Under the pieces are notes generated by a model, which was given only the letters and a program-made list of their open reading frames with translations, was not told the origin of the DNA and did not search any database. DNA of 64,000 nucleotides from Psychromarinibacter sp048262455 (lineage in GTDB: Bacteria > Pseudomonadota > Alphaproteobacteria > Rhodobacterales > Rhodobacteraceae): positions 1-64,000 of the forward strand of contig JBLXFD010000015.1 of assembly GCA_048262455.1 (NCBI GenBank), read 5' to 3'. Position numbers and translations under genes: made by a program. Of the stretch, positions 56,281 to 64,000 are shown one piece after another. Every line of letters starts with the position of its first letter. The stretch's first letter is position 1.

Positions 56281-57846
56281 TTGGCACAGGTCGAACAGAC
56301 CGATACCGGCGTTGTGAAAGGTGGCCCCGCCACGCTTTCGTCGAGGGTTTCGGAAGAGACCGGCGAAACGCTGGACTTCTCGTTCGACGTCACCACCAAC
56401 GGCATCATGTCCCCGGTGGACATCAACATCGCGCTGGTGATCGACGCCTCCGGCTCTACCGGCAACGATTCCGGCAGCGACCTGGACGGCGACGGCATCA
56501 ACGAGACGGTGCTGGAGGCCGAGTTCATGGCCGCCAAGGCGCTGTTCCAGTCGATGCTGGACGCGGGCTATACCGGCGACGAGGTCGAGATCACGCTGAT
56601 CGGCTACAGCGGCGGCGCCATGACCGTGGGCACCTACAACCTAGACCAGCAGGACGAGTTCAACGCTGTCTTCGAGCAGGCGATCACGCCCCAGGGCGCC
56701 ACGAACTACGACATCGCCCTCGACGAGGTGATTTCTGCCTGGAACGGCATCAACACCGATGCCAACCCGGACAACAACATCGACGCGACCGACAGCAACC
56801 ACGTCATCTTCCTGTCGGACGGCGAGGTGACCGAGGGCGGCACCGATTTCTCCGACGAGCGGGCGATCCTGGAGGGCACCTACAACGCCTCGATCTCGGC
56901 CGTCGGCGTCGGGTCCGCTAGCAGCCTGCCGACGCTGAACATGATCGACAACACCAACGGCGCGGTGAAGGTCACGGACCTGTCGCAGCTGGTGGACGCG
57001 GTGTCGGCCCCGCCGCAGTCGCTTTCGGGCCTGCAGTCGGTCGAGGTGCTGATCGACGGCGTCAGCTACGGCACCTATTCCCCCGGCGACGGCGTGCTGA
57101 CCCAGACGCCGCTGGGCTATCACATGAGCACCGGCCGGATCGCGGACTTTCCCTACAAGGCGGGGGAGTTCATGGACATCGACTTCATCGCGCGGTTCGA
57201 CACGGGCGAGCAGCTGGCCACCCAGCACACGGTCTTCATGCCCGCCATGGTCTGTTTCGCCGCAGGCACGCTGATCCAGACGCCCGAGGGCCCGCGCGCC
57301 ATCGAGACGCTGCGGCCCGGCGATACCGTCTGCCTTGCCGGTGGCGGCACCGCCCCGCTGCGCTGGCTGGGGCGGCGGCACATCAGCGCCGGGATGCTGC
57401 GCGGCAGCCCCTCGCTGCGCCCGGTCCGCATCGCCGCAAACGCCTTCGGCCCCGGCAGCCCGGCGCGGGACCTCGTGGTCTCTCCGCAGCATCGCATCCA
57501 GTTGGACGGCTGGCGGGTGGAGCTGCTGTTCGGCGAGGACGCGGGCGTGCTGGTGCCGGCGGAAACGCTGCTGAACGACCGCACCGTCACCCGGGCGCGG
57601 GACCTCAAGGACGTGACCTACTGCCACATGATGTTCGACCGGCACGAGATCGTGCTGGCCGAGGGTCTGGCCGCGGAAAGCCTGCACGCCGGCCCCGCGC
57701 TCTGGTCCATGCCAGAGGCCGCCCGGCAGGAGCTGTTCGCGATCTTCCCCGAGCTGCAGGCAGGCCCCGGCGCCGCGCGCCAATGCACCGCCCGCCCGGT
57801 GCTGAAACGCCACGAGGCGCGGGTGCTGGCCGAGGCCTTCGCCTGA
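56281..57846 (+). CDS. VWA domain protein with C-terminal Hint (hedgehog/intein-like) domain
   Basis: 521 aa, starting with a TTG at 56281 because GGAG lies 8 bases before and an in-frame stop is at 56263. The VWA domain (~45-245) has the MIDAS motif D55-A-S57-G-S59 with T141 and D180 (FLSDG). An Asp-rich loop right behind it (NDSGSDLDGDGINE) looks like a calcium-binding loop. A beta-rich linker leads to a Hint domain from C325 (VCFAAGTLIQTPEG, PGDTV, VSPQHRI). Hint domains can self-cleave at the Cys; many Rhodobacteraceae secreted proteins carry one. No signal peptide is visible, so export may use type I secretion. Confidence 0.85.
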   Translation: MAQVEQTDTGVVKGGPATLSSRVSEETGETLDFSFDVTTNGIMSPVDINIALVIDASGSTGNDSGSDLDGDGINETVLEAEFMAAKALFQSMLDAGYTGDEVEITLIGYSGGAMTVGTYNLDQQDEFNAVFEQAITPQGATNYDIALDEVISAWNGINTDANPDNNIDATDSNHVIFLSDGEVTEGGTDFSDERAILEGTYNASISAVGVGSASSLPTLNMIDNTNGAVKVTDLSQLVDAVSAPPQSLSGLQSVEVLIDGVSYGTYSPGDGVLTQTPLGYHMSTGRIADFPYKAGEFMDIDFIARFDTGEQLATQHTVFMPAMVCFAAGTLIQTPEGPRAIETLRPGDTVCLAGGGTAPLRWLGRRHISAGMLRGSPSLRPVRIAANAFGPGSPARDLVVSPQHRIQLDGWRVELLFGEDAGVLVPAETLLNDRTVTRARDLKDVTYCHMMFDRHEIVLAEGLAAESLHAGPALWSMPEAARQELFAIFPELQAGPGAARQCTARPVLKRHEARVLAEAFA

Positions 57847-57850
57847 GCCC

Positions 57851-58324
<474 letters not shown>

Positions 58325-58424
58325 GAACAATGGGTGAACAAAAATCAAGCGCCCCGCGCGCGGCGCCCCCTTGTCGAACCGGGGTGCGCGCCTTATCTCG
58401 GGGATCAGGCGGTCTGCCCTTCCC

Positions 58425-58570
58425 GTGCCGAGGTCATATTCCGGTGGCCTTAATCACTTCCGAGGGAGCTGGCTCTGTCGAGGCCCTGGCTTCGTTACCT
58501 GGCGCCCACCTGTTCATACAGGCTCTCGGGAATTCCAATCCTCCACGTTTGTGGTGGTCCCGCCCGTTAC
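58425..58570 (+). ncRNA. ssrS: 6S RNA (SsrS), alphaproteobacterial type
   Basis: In the 360-base gap between mmcB and the next gene. The left arm CCGAGGGAGCTGGCTCTG and the right arm CAGGCTCTCGGGAATTCC can pair as the closing helices around a large internal bulge. TTCCGGTGGCC and CCTCCACGTTTGTGGTGG lie outside them. This order and these words recall 6S RNA of Rhodobacter relatives. 6S RNA binds sigma70 RNA polymerase in stationary phase. The ends are approximate; the terminator follows at 58575. Confidence 0.7.
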
Positions 58571-58574
58571 CAAG

Positions 58575-58604
58575 CCCCCGCCGGCCCCGCCGGCGGGGGT
58601 TTGT
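58575..58604 (+). terminator. Rho-independent terminator after the 6S RNA
   Basis: Perfect 11-bp stem CCCCCGCCGGC/GCCGGCGGGGG with a CCC loop, followed by TTTGT. It separates the ncRNA from the downstream gene pair. Confidence 0.8.
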
Positions 58605-58711
58605 CGTTCCGGCCCCGCGGTTCAGACCTGCCGTTCAGACCCGTGCGCTCTTGGGCTGTTACGCGCCGCGCGCTATGTTACCGGGAACGAAGGCGCCGAG
58701 GGGGAAGGTAG

Positions 58712-60034
58712 ATGAGCGACAGCGACAGGGGCCTGACCCCCGCCGAGACGCAGGGGCTGCGCTATGCGCAGGAGCTGGAGGGCCACCTTGGCTGGCTGGA
58801 CAGCTTCACCTCGGCCGCGCTGGCGGTGCTGGCGGTGGCCTCGGGAATCTACACCTACCTCGGCGTGTCCTCGCTGCTGGACGACAACGGCGCGCTCTCT
58901 TTCTTCGCGGCCATGGCCTATTCGATCGCGGTCTCGGTCGGCATCTTCGTCTTCTGGTCCTACATGATGCGCCTGCTGCCGGCGGTGCGGTCCACCTCCT
59001 CTCGGATAGGGCTGTTCGCCTCGATGCTGCTGGGCTGCGCGGCCATCGTCGCCATGTCCAGCTGGCTCAACGCGGCGGCGCTGGCCGGTGCGGCGGCCGT
59101 GGAACAGCACCTTGCCACCACGGTGCAGCAATACCAGGGCTCGCTGGAACGCGCCCATTCCATCGCCATCTCCGGGCAGGCGCTGGAACGGGACGTGGCG
59201 CGGGTGCGCCAGAGCTTCGAGGACCTGTCCGAGCAGGAGGCGTCGGGCCAGCTGTCCGGCCTCGCCGGGCGCGGCGCGGTCTTCCGGGTGCTGCGGCAGA
59301 AGTCAGAGGAACTGGCGGCGCTGGAGGCGCAGATCGGCAGCCAGGCCGCCGCCATCGCCCAGGCCTTCGCCGAGGGCAACGCGATCCTCAGCCGGATGCG
59401 CGCCCTGACGGTGGAACCGGGGCCCGTGGAACAACGCTCCGTCGCCTTCTCGGAAGAGGCGGTGCGGCTGGCCGGCGTCATCACCACGCTCCGGCAGCTG
59501 TCGGTGGCGCCGCTGGTGGTGCGCTCGGCCAACGACCTGTCCGCCTCGGTGGTGCTGCCGGAGGTGGCGGAGATCCGCAACGAGCAGTCCACCACCATCG
59601 AATCGGTGCTGACCGTGCTGGCGCAGCGGGCAGAGACCCTGCGGCAGGCGGCAGAGGCGGTGATCTCGCTGCCGCAGCCGGCCGACATCACCTATACCCC
59701 GGTCTCCGCCGCCGACGCGGTGATCCTTTACGCCGGCAACTTCATCCCCTCCTGGGCCGGCGCCGTGGCCATCGACCTGCTGCCGGCGGTGCTGGTGTTC
59801 ATCGTCATGGTCACCCAGGCCGCCATCCGCCAGGGGCGCGGGCGCGCGGGGGTGGAGGATACGCTGACCCTGTCGGAATTCCGCGCCGCCCTGGGGGCCG
59901 TACGCGAGGTGGAACTGGCGCTGGCGCGCAACGCCGATCCCGCGCCGCCAAAGCCCGCGCCCGCCGCGGAACCCATCGGCCCGGTCCTGCCGGAGCCCAA
60001 GGTGCAGCGGTTCAAGGCCGCGGGGGATGACTAG
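58712..60034 (+). CDS. Four-TM membrane protein with long central coiled region, unknown function
   Basis: 440 aa. Three membrane segments lie near the N-terminus (~32-52, ~62-90, ~98-125). A ~200-residue helical, Gln/Ala/Glu-rich region follows (~128-340), with heptad-like patterns such as LRQKSEELAALEAQIGSQAAAIAQ. A fourth segment (~346-368, AIDLLPAVLVFIVMVTQ) precedes a Pro/Ala-rich tail. I recognise no named family. The helical region between TM3 and TM4 would probably be periplasmic if the N-terminus is cytosolic. It overlaps the next gene by 8 bases, so the pair is probably functionally linked. Confidence 0.8.
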   Translation: MSDSDRGLTPAETQGLRYAQELEGHLGWLDSFTSAALAVLAVASGIYTYLGVSSLLDDNGALSFFAAMAYSIAVSVGIFVFWSYMMRLLPAVRSTSSRIGLFASMLLGCAAIVAMSSWLNAAALAGAAAVEQHLATTVQQYQGSLERAHSIAISGQALERDVARVRQSFEDLSEQEASGQLSGLAGRGAVFRVLRQKSEELAALEAQIGSQAAAIAQAFAEGNAILSRMRALTVEPGPVEQRSVAFSEEAVRLAGVITTLRQLSVAPLVVRSANDLSASVVLPEVAEIRNEQSTTIESVLTVLAQRAETLRQAAEAVISLPQPADITYTPVSAADAVILYAGNFIPSWAGAVAIDLLPAVLVFIVMVTQAAIRQGRGRAGVEDTLTLSEFRAALGAVREVELALARNADPAPPKPAPAAEPIGPVLPEPKVQRFKAAGDD

Positions 60035-60788
60035 GCCCGGCACCGCCGCCCGGGCGATCAAGGCGATCCTGCTGGTGCAGGTGGGCATCGCCGCGATCCT
60101 CTTCGGGCGCGACCTTGCCGGCACCCTGCCCCAGCTTGGCATGACCTCGCCCGCCCCGCAGATCGACCGCCCGATCCGCCCCGGCGACCAGACCCGGCAG
60201 TACGACCCCGCGCAGCTGCCCGCCCGTCCGCCGCGCCCCGGCACCGATGTGCCTGCCTCGGGCGACCTGCCCAGCCGCCTGCAGTTCGAGCGGGACCGGG
60301 CCGAGCCGTCGTTGCTGAAGATGACCGGCACCATCGCCGCCGGCGACGCCGCGCGCTTCGCCGACTGGCTGGCCACCAGCGGCAACGGGGTCGAGCAGGT
60401 GCGGCTGAACAGCCCCGGCGGCTCGGTCACCGACGCGCTGGAGATCGGTCGCACCCTGCGCGGGCTGGAGGTGGCGACCGAGGTGGCGGCGGGCGAGATC
60501 TGCCTGTCCGCCTGCCCCTACCTGCTGGCCGCCGGGACCACCCGCAGCACCGGCGAGGACGCCTTTGTCGGGGTGCACCAGCACTACTTTGACGAGAACA
60601 CGGTGCTGCCGGCCTTCCTCGCCGTCGAGGACATCCAGCGCGGCCAGGGCGAGGTTCTGCGCTACTTGGTGGAGATGGGGGTGGACCCCATGCTGATGTC
60701 CCACGCGCTGGTCACGCCGCCGGAAGAGATCTACCTGCTGATCCGCGAGGAGCTGGAGGAGTACCGGCTGGTCACCACCGAAGGCTGA
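60027..60788 (+). CDS. ClpP-like/SppA-like serine protease-fold protein, membrane-anchored
   Basis: 253 aa. N-terminal hydrophobic anchor (~12-27), a Pro-rich linker to ~80, then a crotonase/ClpP-type domain. NSPGGSVTDALEIG (~128-141) is the oxyanion loop, S161 in GEICLSACPYLLAAG the candidate nucleophile, and H184 or H186 in VGVHQHYF the candidate base. The third catalytic residue is not certain. COG3904-like proteins of this kind are poorly studied. Translated after the membrane/coiled-coil protein with an 8-base overlap, which suggests a joint envelope role. Confidence 0.8.
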   Translation: MTRPGTAARAIKAILLVQVGIAAILFGRDLAGTLPQLGMTSPAPQIDRPIRPGDQTRQYDPAQLPARPPRPGTDVPASGDLPSRLQFERDRAEPSLLKMTGTIAAGDAARFADWLATSGNGVEQVRLNSPGGSVTDALEIGRTLRGLEVATEVAAGEICLSACPYLLAAGTTRSTGEDAFVGVHQHYFDENTVLPAFLAVEDIQRGQGEVLRYLVEMGVDPMLMSHALVTPPEEIYLLIREELEEYRLVTTEG

Positions 60789-60853
60789 AGCGATTGTCGT
60801 AATCGTGCTATTCCACGCACAATTCCATCGCAAAACACCGCCGGATTGCCTGA

Positions 60854-61321
60854 TCAGAACGCTTCCGGCTGCGCCTCTCGCGCCATGTGATCCAGCACTG
60901 CGTTGACGAACTTCGGCTCCCGCCCCTCGGGGAAGAACGCCTTGGCCACGTCCACGTATTCCGTGATCACCACCTTCGGAGGCGCCGCCTTTTTGGCCAG
61001 TTCGGCCCCGGCCGCCCGGAACAGCGCGCGCAACGTGGGGTCGATCCGCTTGATCGGCCATTTTTCCACCAGCGCCCGATCGGTCAGTTGGTCGATCCAG
61101 GCCTGACGCTCCACCGCCGTCTCCAGCACCATGCGGAAATGGTCGATGTCGCCCTCGACCATGTCGCCGGACCCGTCCGCCGCCTCGGCGCCGAAGCGGA
61201 AGTCCTCGAACTCCCGGCGGACCTTGTCGATGCTGACGTTGATCGCCTCCATCTGGAACAGCGCCTGCACCGCGTAAAGCCGCGAGGCGCTTTTCATCTG
61301 GCGTTTGCTGGGCGCGCTCAT
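60854..61321 (-). CDS. nusB: Transcription antitermination factor NusB
   Basis: 155 aa, all-helical RNA-binding protein that with NusE (S10) binds boxA in rRNA antitermination. Recognisable: RLYAVQALFQMEAINVSIDKVRREFEDF at the N-terminus, RIDPTLRALFRAAGAELA, VVITEYVDVAKAFF and a C-terminal EPKFVNAVLDHMAREA. It follows ribH with a 4-base overlap (61318-61321), the usual riboflavin-nusB arrangement. Confidence 0.95.
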   Translation of the reverse strand: MSAPSKRQMKSASRLYAVQALFQMEAINVSIDKVRREFEDFRFGAEAADGSGDMVEGDIDHFRMVLETAVERQAWIDQLTDRALVEKWPIKRIDPTLRALFRAAGAELAKKAAPPKVVITEYVDVAKAFFPEGREPKFVNAVLDHMAREAQPEAF

Positions 61322-61869
61322 GCGATGTCCGATCCCTCGCCCGAGCCCGCCAGCCGGTACTCTCCGCCCGCCGGCTTGAAGCCCAGCCCGCCCTTGGGAC
61401 GGCCCCAGCGCCGGGCCAGCGCGACCAGGTGCAGCGCCGCCGCCGCCGCGCCGCCGCCCTTGTCCTGCCCCGCCGCCTCGGCGCGGACCTCGGCCTGGGC
61501 GCGGTTTTCCACCGTCAGGATGCCGTTGCCGATGTTGCAGCCCTGCAGGTTCAGCAGCGTCAGCGCGCGCGAGCTGTCGTTGCAGACCGTGTCGTAATGG
61601 GTGGTCTCGCCGCGGATCACGCAGCCCAGCGCCACGTAGCCGTCGAAGTTCGACAGCCGGTGCGCGCTGGCGATCGCCGCGGGCACTTCCAGCGCGCCGG
61701 GCACCTCGACCAGATCGACCTCGGCGCCGGCCTCCTTGGCCATGGCGCGGGCGCCGGCGACCAGTTGGTCGGCGATGTCGCGGTAGTAGGGCGCGACGAC
61801 GATCAGCAGCTTCACCGGGTCCTCGAAAGAGGGCAGCGGCAGCGTGTAGTGGGTTTCCGAACCGGCCAT
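61318..61869 (-). CDS. ribH: 6,7-dimethyl-8-ribityllumazine synthase
   Basis: 183 aa. Condenses 3,4-dihydroxy-2-butanone 4-phosphate with the ribitylaminopyrimidine. Motifs: VVAPYYRDIADQLVAGA, VEVPGALEVPAAI (substrate loop), GCVIRGETTHYDTV and GNGILTVENRAQAEVRA. The tail of ~25 residues after GLGFKPAGGEYRLAG is longer than in E. coli. Begins 4 bases after ribB, so the genes share a transcript. Confidence 0.95.
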   Translation of the reverse strand: MAGSETHYTLPLPSFEDPVKLLIVVAPYYRDIADQLVAGARAMAKEAGAEVDLVEVPGALEVPAAIASAHRLSNFDGYVALGCVIRGETTHYDTVCNDSSRALTLLNLQGCNIGNGILTVENRAQAEVRAEAAGQDKGGGAAAAALHLVALARRWGRPKGGLGFKPAGGEYRLAGSGEGSDIA

Positions 61870-61872
61870 CGT

Positions 61873-62997
61873 CTACTCCTTCGGGATCGCGCGGGTGCCT
61901 TCGATCGACAGTCCGTAACCGTCTAGCCCCACCACCTTCGGCAGCGGCGAGTTGGTCAGCAGGATCAGCTTCGTCAGCCCCAGCGCGGTGAGGATCTGCG
62001 CCCCCAGCCCGTACTGCCGCAGGATCTGCGGCGAGACCTGGCCGTCCGTCACCAGCTTCATCGAGGGATCGCGCAGCAGCACCACCAGCCCCCGCCCCTC
62101 GCGGGCGATCTCCTGCATCGCGTGGCGCAGCTCGTCCGCCGGGTGCGGCCCGAGGCCCAGCGCATCCTCCAGCGGGTTCAGCGCGTGCATCCGCACCAGC
62201 ACCGGGTCATCGCCCGAAATGTCGCCCTTGGACAGCACGATATGCTCGGCGCCCTGGGTCTCGTCGGTGAAGACGCGCATCATCCAGTCGCCGCCGAACT
62301 CGGACTGCACCGACTTCACCGCGCTTTCCTTGACCAGGTTGTCGTGGCGGTGGCGGTAGGCGATCAGGTCGGAGATCGTGCCGACCTTCAGGTTGTGCTT
62401 CTGCGCGAAGGCGATCAGGTCGGGAAGGCGGGCCATGGTGCCGTCTTCCTTCATGATCTCGCAGATCACCCCCGACGCGTTCAGCCCCGCCAGCCGCGCG
62501 ATGTCCACCGCCGCCTCGGTATGGCCGGCGCGCACCAGCACGCCGCCGTCGCGGGCGCGCAGGGGGAAGACGTGGCCCGGCGTGGCGATGTCGGCGGCGC
62601 CCCGGGTGGGGTCGATGGCGACGGAAACGGTGCGGGCGCGGTCCTGGGCCGAGATGCCCGTGGTCACCCCCTCGCGCGCCTCGATCGAGATGGTGAAGGC
62701 CGTCTCGTGCCGGGAGGAGTTGTAGGAAGACATCAGCGGCAGCCCCAGCGCGTCGATCCGCGCCGCCGGCAGCGCCAGGCAGATCAGACCGCGCCCGTGG
62801 GTGGCCATGAAGTTGATCGCCTCGGGCGTGGCCATCTGCGCCGGGATCACAAGGTCGCCCTCGTTCTCGCGGTCCTCGTGGTCCACCAGGATGAACATGC
62901 GCCCGTTGCGCGCGTCCTCGATGATCTCCTCGACCTTCGAGATGGCGTCGGACCAGTCGCGTTCCACCGGTCCCGAAGTTTCATATTGCTTGGTCAT
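61873..62997 (-). CDS. ribB: 3,4-dihydroxy-2-butanone 4-phosphate synthase with degenerate GTP cyclohydrolase II half
   Basis: 374 aa. N-terminal RibB domain (~20-220) is intact: VDHEDRENEGDLVIPAQMAT, FMATHGRGLICLA, the substrate/metal residues in VSVAIDPTRGAADIATPGHVFPLRA and GHTEAAVDIARLAG. The C-terminal GCHII-like half (~225-374) keeps EHIVLSKGD and PVLVRMHALNPLEDALG. The zinc cysteines normally at LTGDVFGS-RCDCG are missing, so it should not act as GTP cyclohydrolase II. A separate RibA is then required elsewhere. No FMN riboswitch was seen in the 80 bases before the gene. Confidence 0.93.
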   Translation of the reverse strand: MTKQYETSGPVERDWSDAISKVEEIIEDARNGRMFILVDHEDRENEGDLVIPAQMATPEAINFMATHGRGLICLALPAARIDALGLPLMSSYNSSRHETAFTISIEAREGVTTGISAQDRARTVSVAIDPTRGAADIATPGHVFPLRARDGGVLVRAGHTEAAVDIARLAGLNASGVICEIMKEDGTMARLPDLIAFAQKHNLKVGTISDLIAYRHRHDNLVKESAVKSVQSEFGGDWMMRVFTDETQGAEHIVLSKGDISGDDPVLVRMHALNPLEDALGLGPHPADELRHAMQEIAREGRGLVVLLRDPSMKLVTDGQVSPQILRQYGLGAQILTALGLTKLILLTNSPLPKVVGLDGYGLSIEGTRAIPKE

Positions 62998-63077
62998 CGC
63001 CGCCCCCGGGCTGCTTCTGCGGCGCGGGATAGACCATGGCGCAGGGCTTGGCCAGACCCGCCGCGGCGCAGCGCCAA

Positions 63078-63491
63078 TCAGTCGCGATAGCCGGCGTTCC
63101 AGAGCGCATAGAGGAAGCTGGCGGACCAGGTGAGCACCATGAAGCCGCCCAGCGACTGCATCATGCTGACCATGCGGATCGCGCCGTCGCTGACGAGGTG
63201 CGGGTAGCCGAGGGTCGAAAAGGCGGTGCCGGAGAAATAGACCAGTTCCGATATGTCGCCCGGCACCACCCCCTCGATCTGCCCCATGCCGTCCCAGATC
63301 AGCAGCCCGCGATAGGCATAGGCGAAGCCGATGATCTCCAGCGTGTGGACCGCGAGCAGGCCGATGAAGGCGCCGAACAGGGTGCGGCGGGTGCGGGTCT
63401 CGCCCAGCACGGTGGACAGAAGGTGCAGGCCCAGGTGGTGGAACGCGCCCAGCAGCGCGACCAGCAGGAAACCGACCGTCAAGCCTGTCAT
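63078..63491 (-). CDS. Two-TM ion channel family protein
   Basis: 137 aa. Begins MTGLTVGFLLVALLGAFHHLG, with further hydrophobic segments around 45-60 and 108-130. The pore region FSGTAFSTLGYPHLVSDGA resembles the P-loop of the potassium channel superfamily, with TLGYPH where channels have T-x-GYGD. The altered filter makes K+ selectivity uncertain. Confidence 0.75.
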   Translation of the reverse strand: MTGLTVGFLLVALLGAFHHLGLHLLSTVLGETRTRRTLFGAFIGLLAVHTLEIIGFAYAYRGLLIWDGMGQIEGVVPGDISELVYFSGTAFSTLGYPHLVSDGAIRMVSMMQSLGGFMVLTWSASFLYALWNAGYRD

Positions 63492-63501
63492 CCAAGGTTC
63501 C

Positions 63502-64000
63502 TCAAGGGGCGAAGAACCTTTCCGCCGCGACCAGTCCCCCGAGCTTGGCCGCCGCGCACCATTCCCGTTCGACGGAGGTGGCAGAGACCAGAACGACCCG
63601 GTCCGCCGGCAGGTTCCCTTCCCGCAGCGCCTCCAGCAACCGGGCGCGGGTGGCGGACCAGCCGGCGTCGAAGCCGGGCGCGGGGGCGGCGTGGTCCAGC
63701 AGGTCGGGGTTCAGTTGCGCCACCGCCGCGGGATCGGCGGGCGCATAGATGGCCGCTAGCCGCCCTGCCCTGCCCGACAGCGCGGCAAGTCGCGCCGCCT
63801 CGCCCCTCTCGATCCGCAGCCGGCGCGGGGTCAGTGCCAGCGCGTTGCCGGAGAACAGGAAGGCCAGCACGTCATGCCCCGAGGCCGCGCGGATCGATGC
63901 ATAGGTGGTGTAGTCGAGCCCCAGTTCCTTCGCCCGCGCCACCCGGCGGCGCACCACCTCCAGCGGCATCCGGTCCCCCAGCAGCGCCGCCCGCGCCTTG
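63502..64000 (-). CDS. Protein of unknown function (partial, 5' end off window)
   Basis: The frame is open from the right edge of the window to a stop at 63502, at least 165 residues; a methionine at 63969 is internal or an alternative start. The visible N-terminal part (ARAKELGLDYTTYASIRAASGHDVLAFLFSGNALAL) is followed by a globular Ala/Arg-rich domain ending AAKLGGLVAAERFFAP. The motif resembles a Rossmann-like fold but I recognise no family. It is 10 bases upstream of the ion channel gene. Confidence 0.6.
   Translation of the reverse strand, partial: KARAALLGDRMPLEVVRRRVARAKELGLDYTTYASIRAASGHDVLAFLFSGNALALTPRRLRIERGEAARLAALSGRAGRLAAIYAPADPAAVAQLNPDLLDHAAPAPGFDAGWSATRARLLEALREGNLPADRVVLVSATSVEREWCAAAKLGGLVAAERFFAP

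Noticed and set aside
60789..60853. Bidirectional terminator between the ClpP-like gene and nusB
   Set aside because: Short pairing GCGATT/AATCG and GCACAATT pieces exist, but there is no strong stem with a T-run in either direction.
62998..63077. FMN riboswitch before ribB
   Set aside because: The gap is only 80 bases and lacks the conserved RFN element pieces; riboflavin genes here seem to be read from elsewhere or constitutively.

Overview
The window is dense, very GC-rich DNA (about 70% by eye) of a chromosome from an alphaproteobacterium, most likely order Rhodobacterales (Roseobacter/Rhodobacter group). The support is a nuo operon with long C-terminally extended NuoE and extra small ORFs, a FnrL-type regulator, the ftsY/DMT/yciB neighbourhood, a RibB with a degenerate GTP cyclohydrolase half, a Hint-domain VWA protein and a 6S RNA of alphaproteobacterial type. 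I cannot name the genus. No prophage, insertion sequence, CRISPR array or rRNA operon was seen.

Layout. 1-6333 (minus): 5' part of a complex I operon, nuoA-nuoB-[sulfotransferase]-nuoC-nuoD-[periplasmic duplicated-domain protein]-nuoE-[membrane protein, cut by the window edge]. 6428-9867: yciB, a DMT transporter, mgtC-like, ftsY. 10063-11558: AlkB-like membrane monooxygenase and a small secreted protein. 11575-12302: a non-coding tandem array with a period of about 214 bp. 12314-18419 (minus): a ribose-type sugar ABC importer operon ending in an SMP-30 lactonase and an SDR dehydrogenase. It is divergent from a GAF histidine kinase/response regulator pair, with TTGCGGG inverted repeats between. 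20539-22159: a perfect FNR box, a universal stress protein, and a FnrL-type regulator.

22244-38204 is the most interesting region: an IclR-family regulator and RraA-like protein, a D-amino-acid deaminase/aldolase-like PLP enzyme, RidA, an SDR, a complete dipeptide-type ABC importer, three different M81 (microcystinase-C/MlrC-like) metallopeptidases and a class III aminotransferase. Three similar motifs (core TCYACATTAY) lie upstream of the IclR gene and on both sides of the divergent M81 promoters. I infer one IclR-controlled regulon for uptake and breakdown of a peptide-like or D-amino-acid-containing substrate.

38393-46575: a hydroxyacid dehydrogenase, then a translationally coupled run (alpha/beta hydrolase, GST, CoA-transferase III, carboxymuconolactone decarboxylase family, flavin reductase), a GntR/UTRA regulator, and opposite them a two-subunit Fe-S hydratase (fumarase/tartrate dehydratase type) and an enoyl-CoA hydratase. 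This looks like an organic-acid or aromatic catabolic locus. 46703-53896: BrkB-like protein, L,D-transpeptidase, and a Tat-exported molybdenum formate dehydrogenase operon that ends in an unannotated 45-aa single-pass protein. 53893-55550: liuC/liuE-like genes (leucine catabolism). 55720-57846: tRNA-His, an acidic small protein, a VWA-Hint protein. 57851-60788: MmcB, a 6S RNA, and a coupled membrane/coiled-coil plus ClpP-like pair of unknown function. 60854-64000 (minus): nusB, ribH, ribB, a two-TM ion channel and a partial unknown protein.
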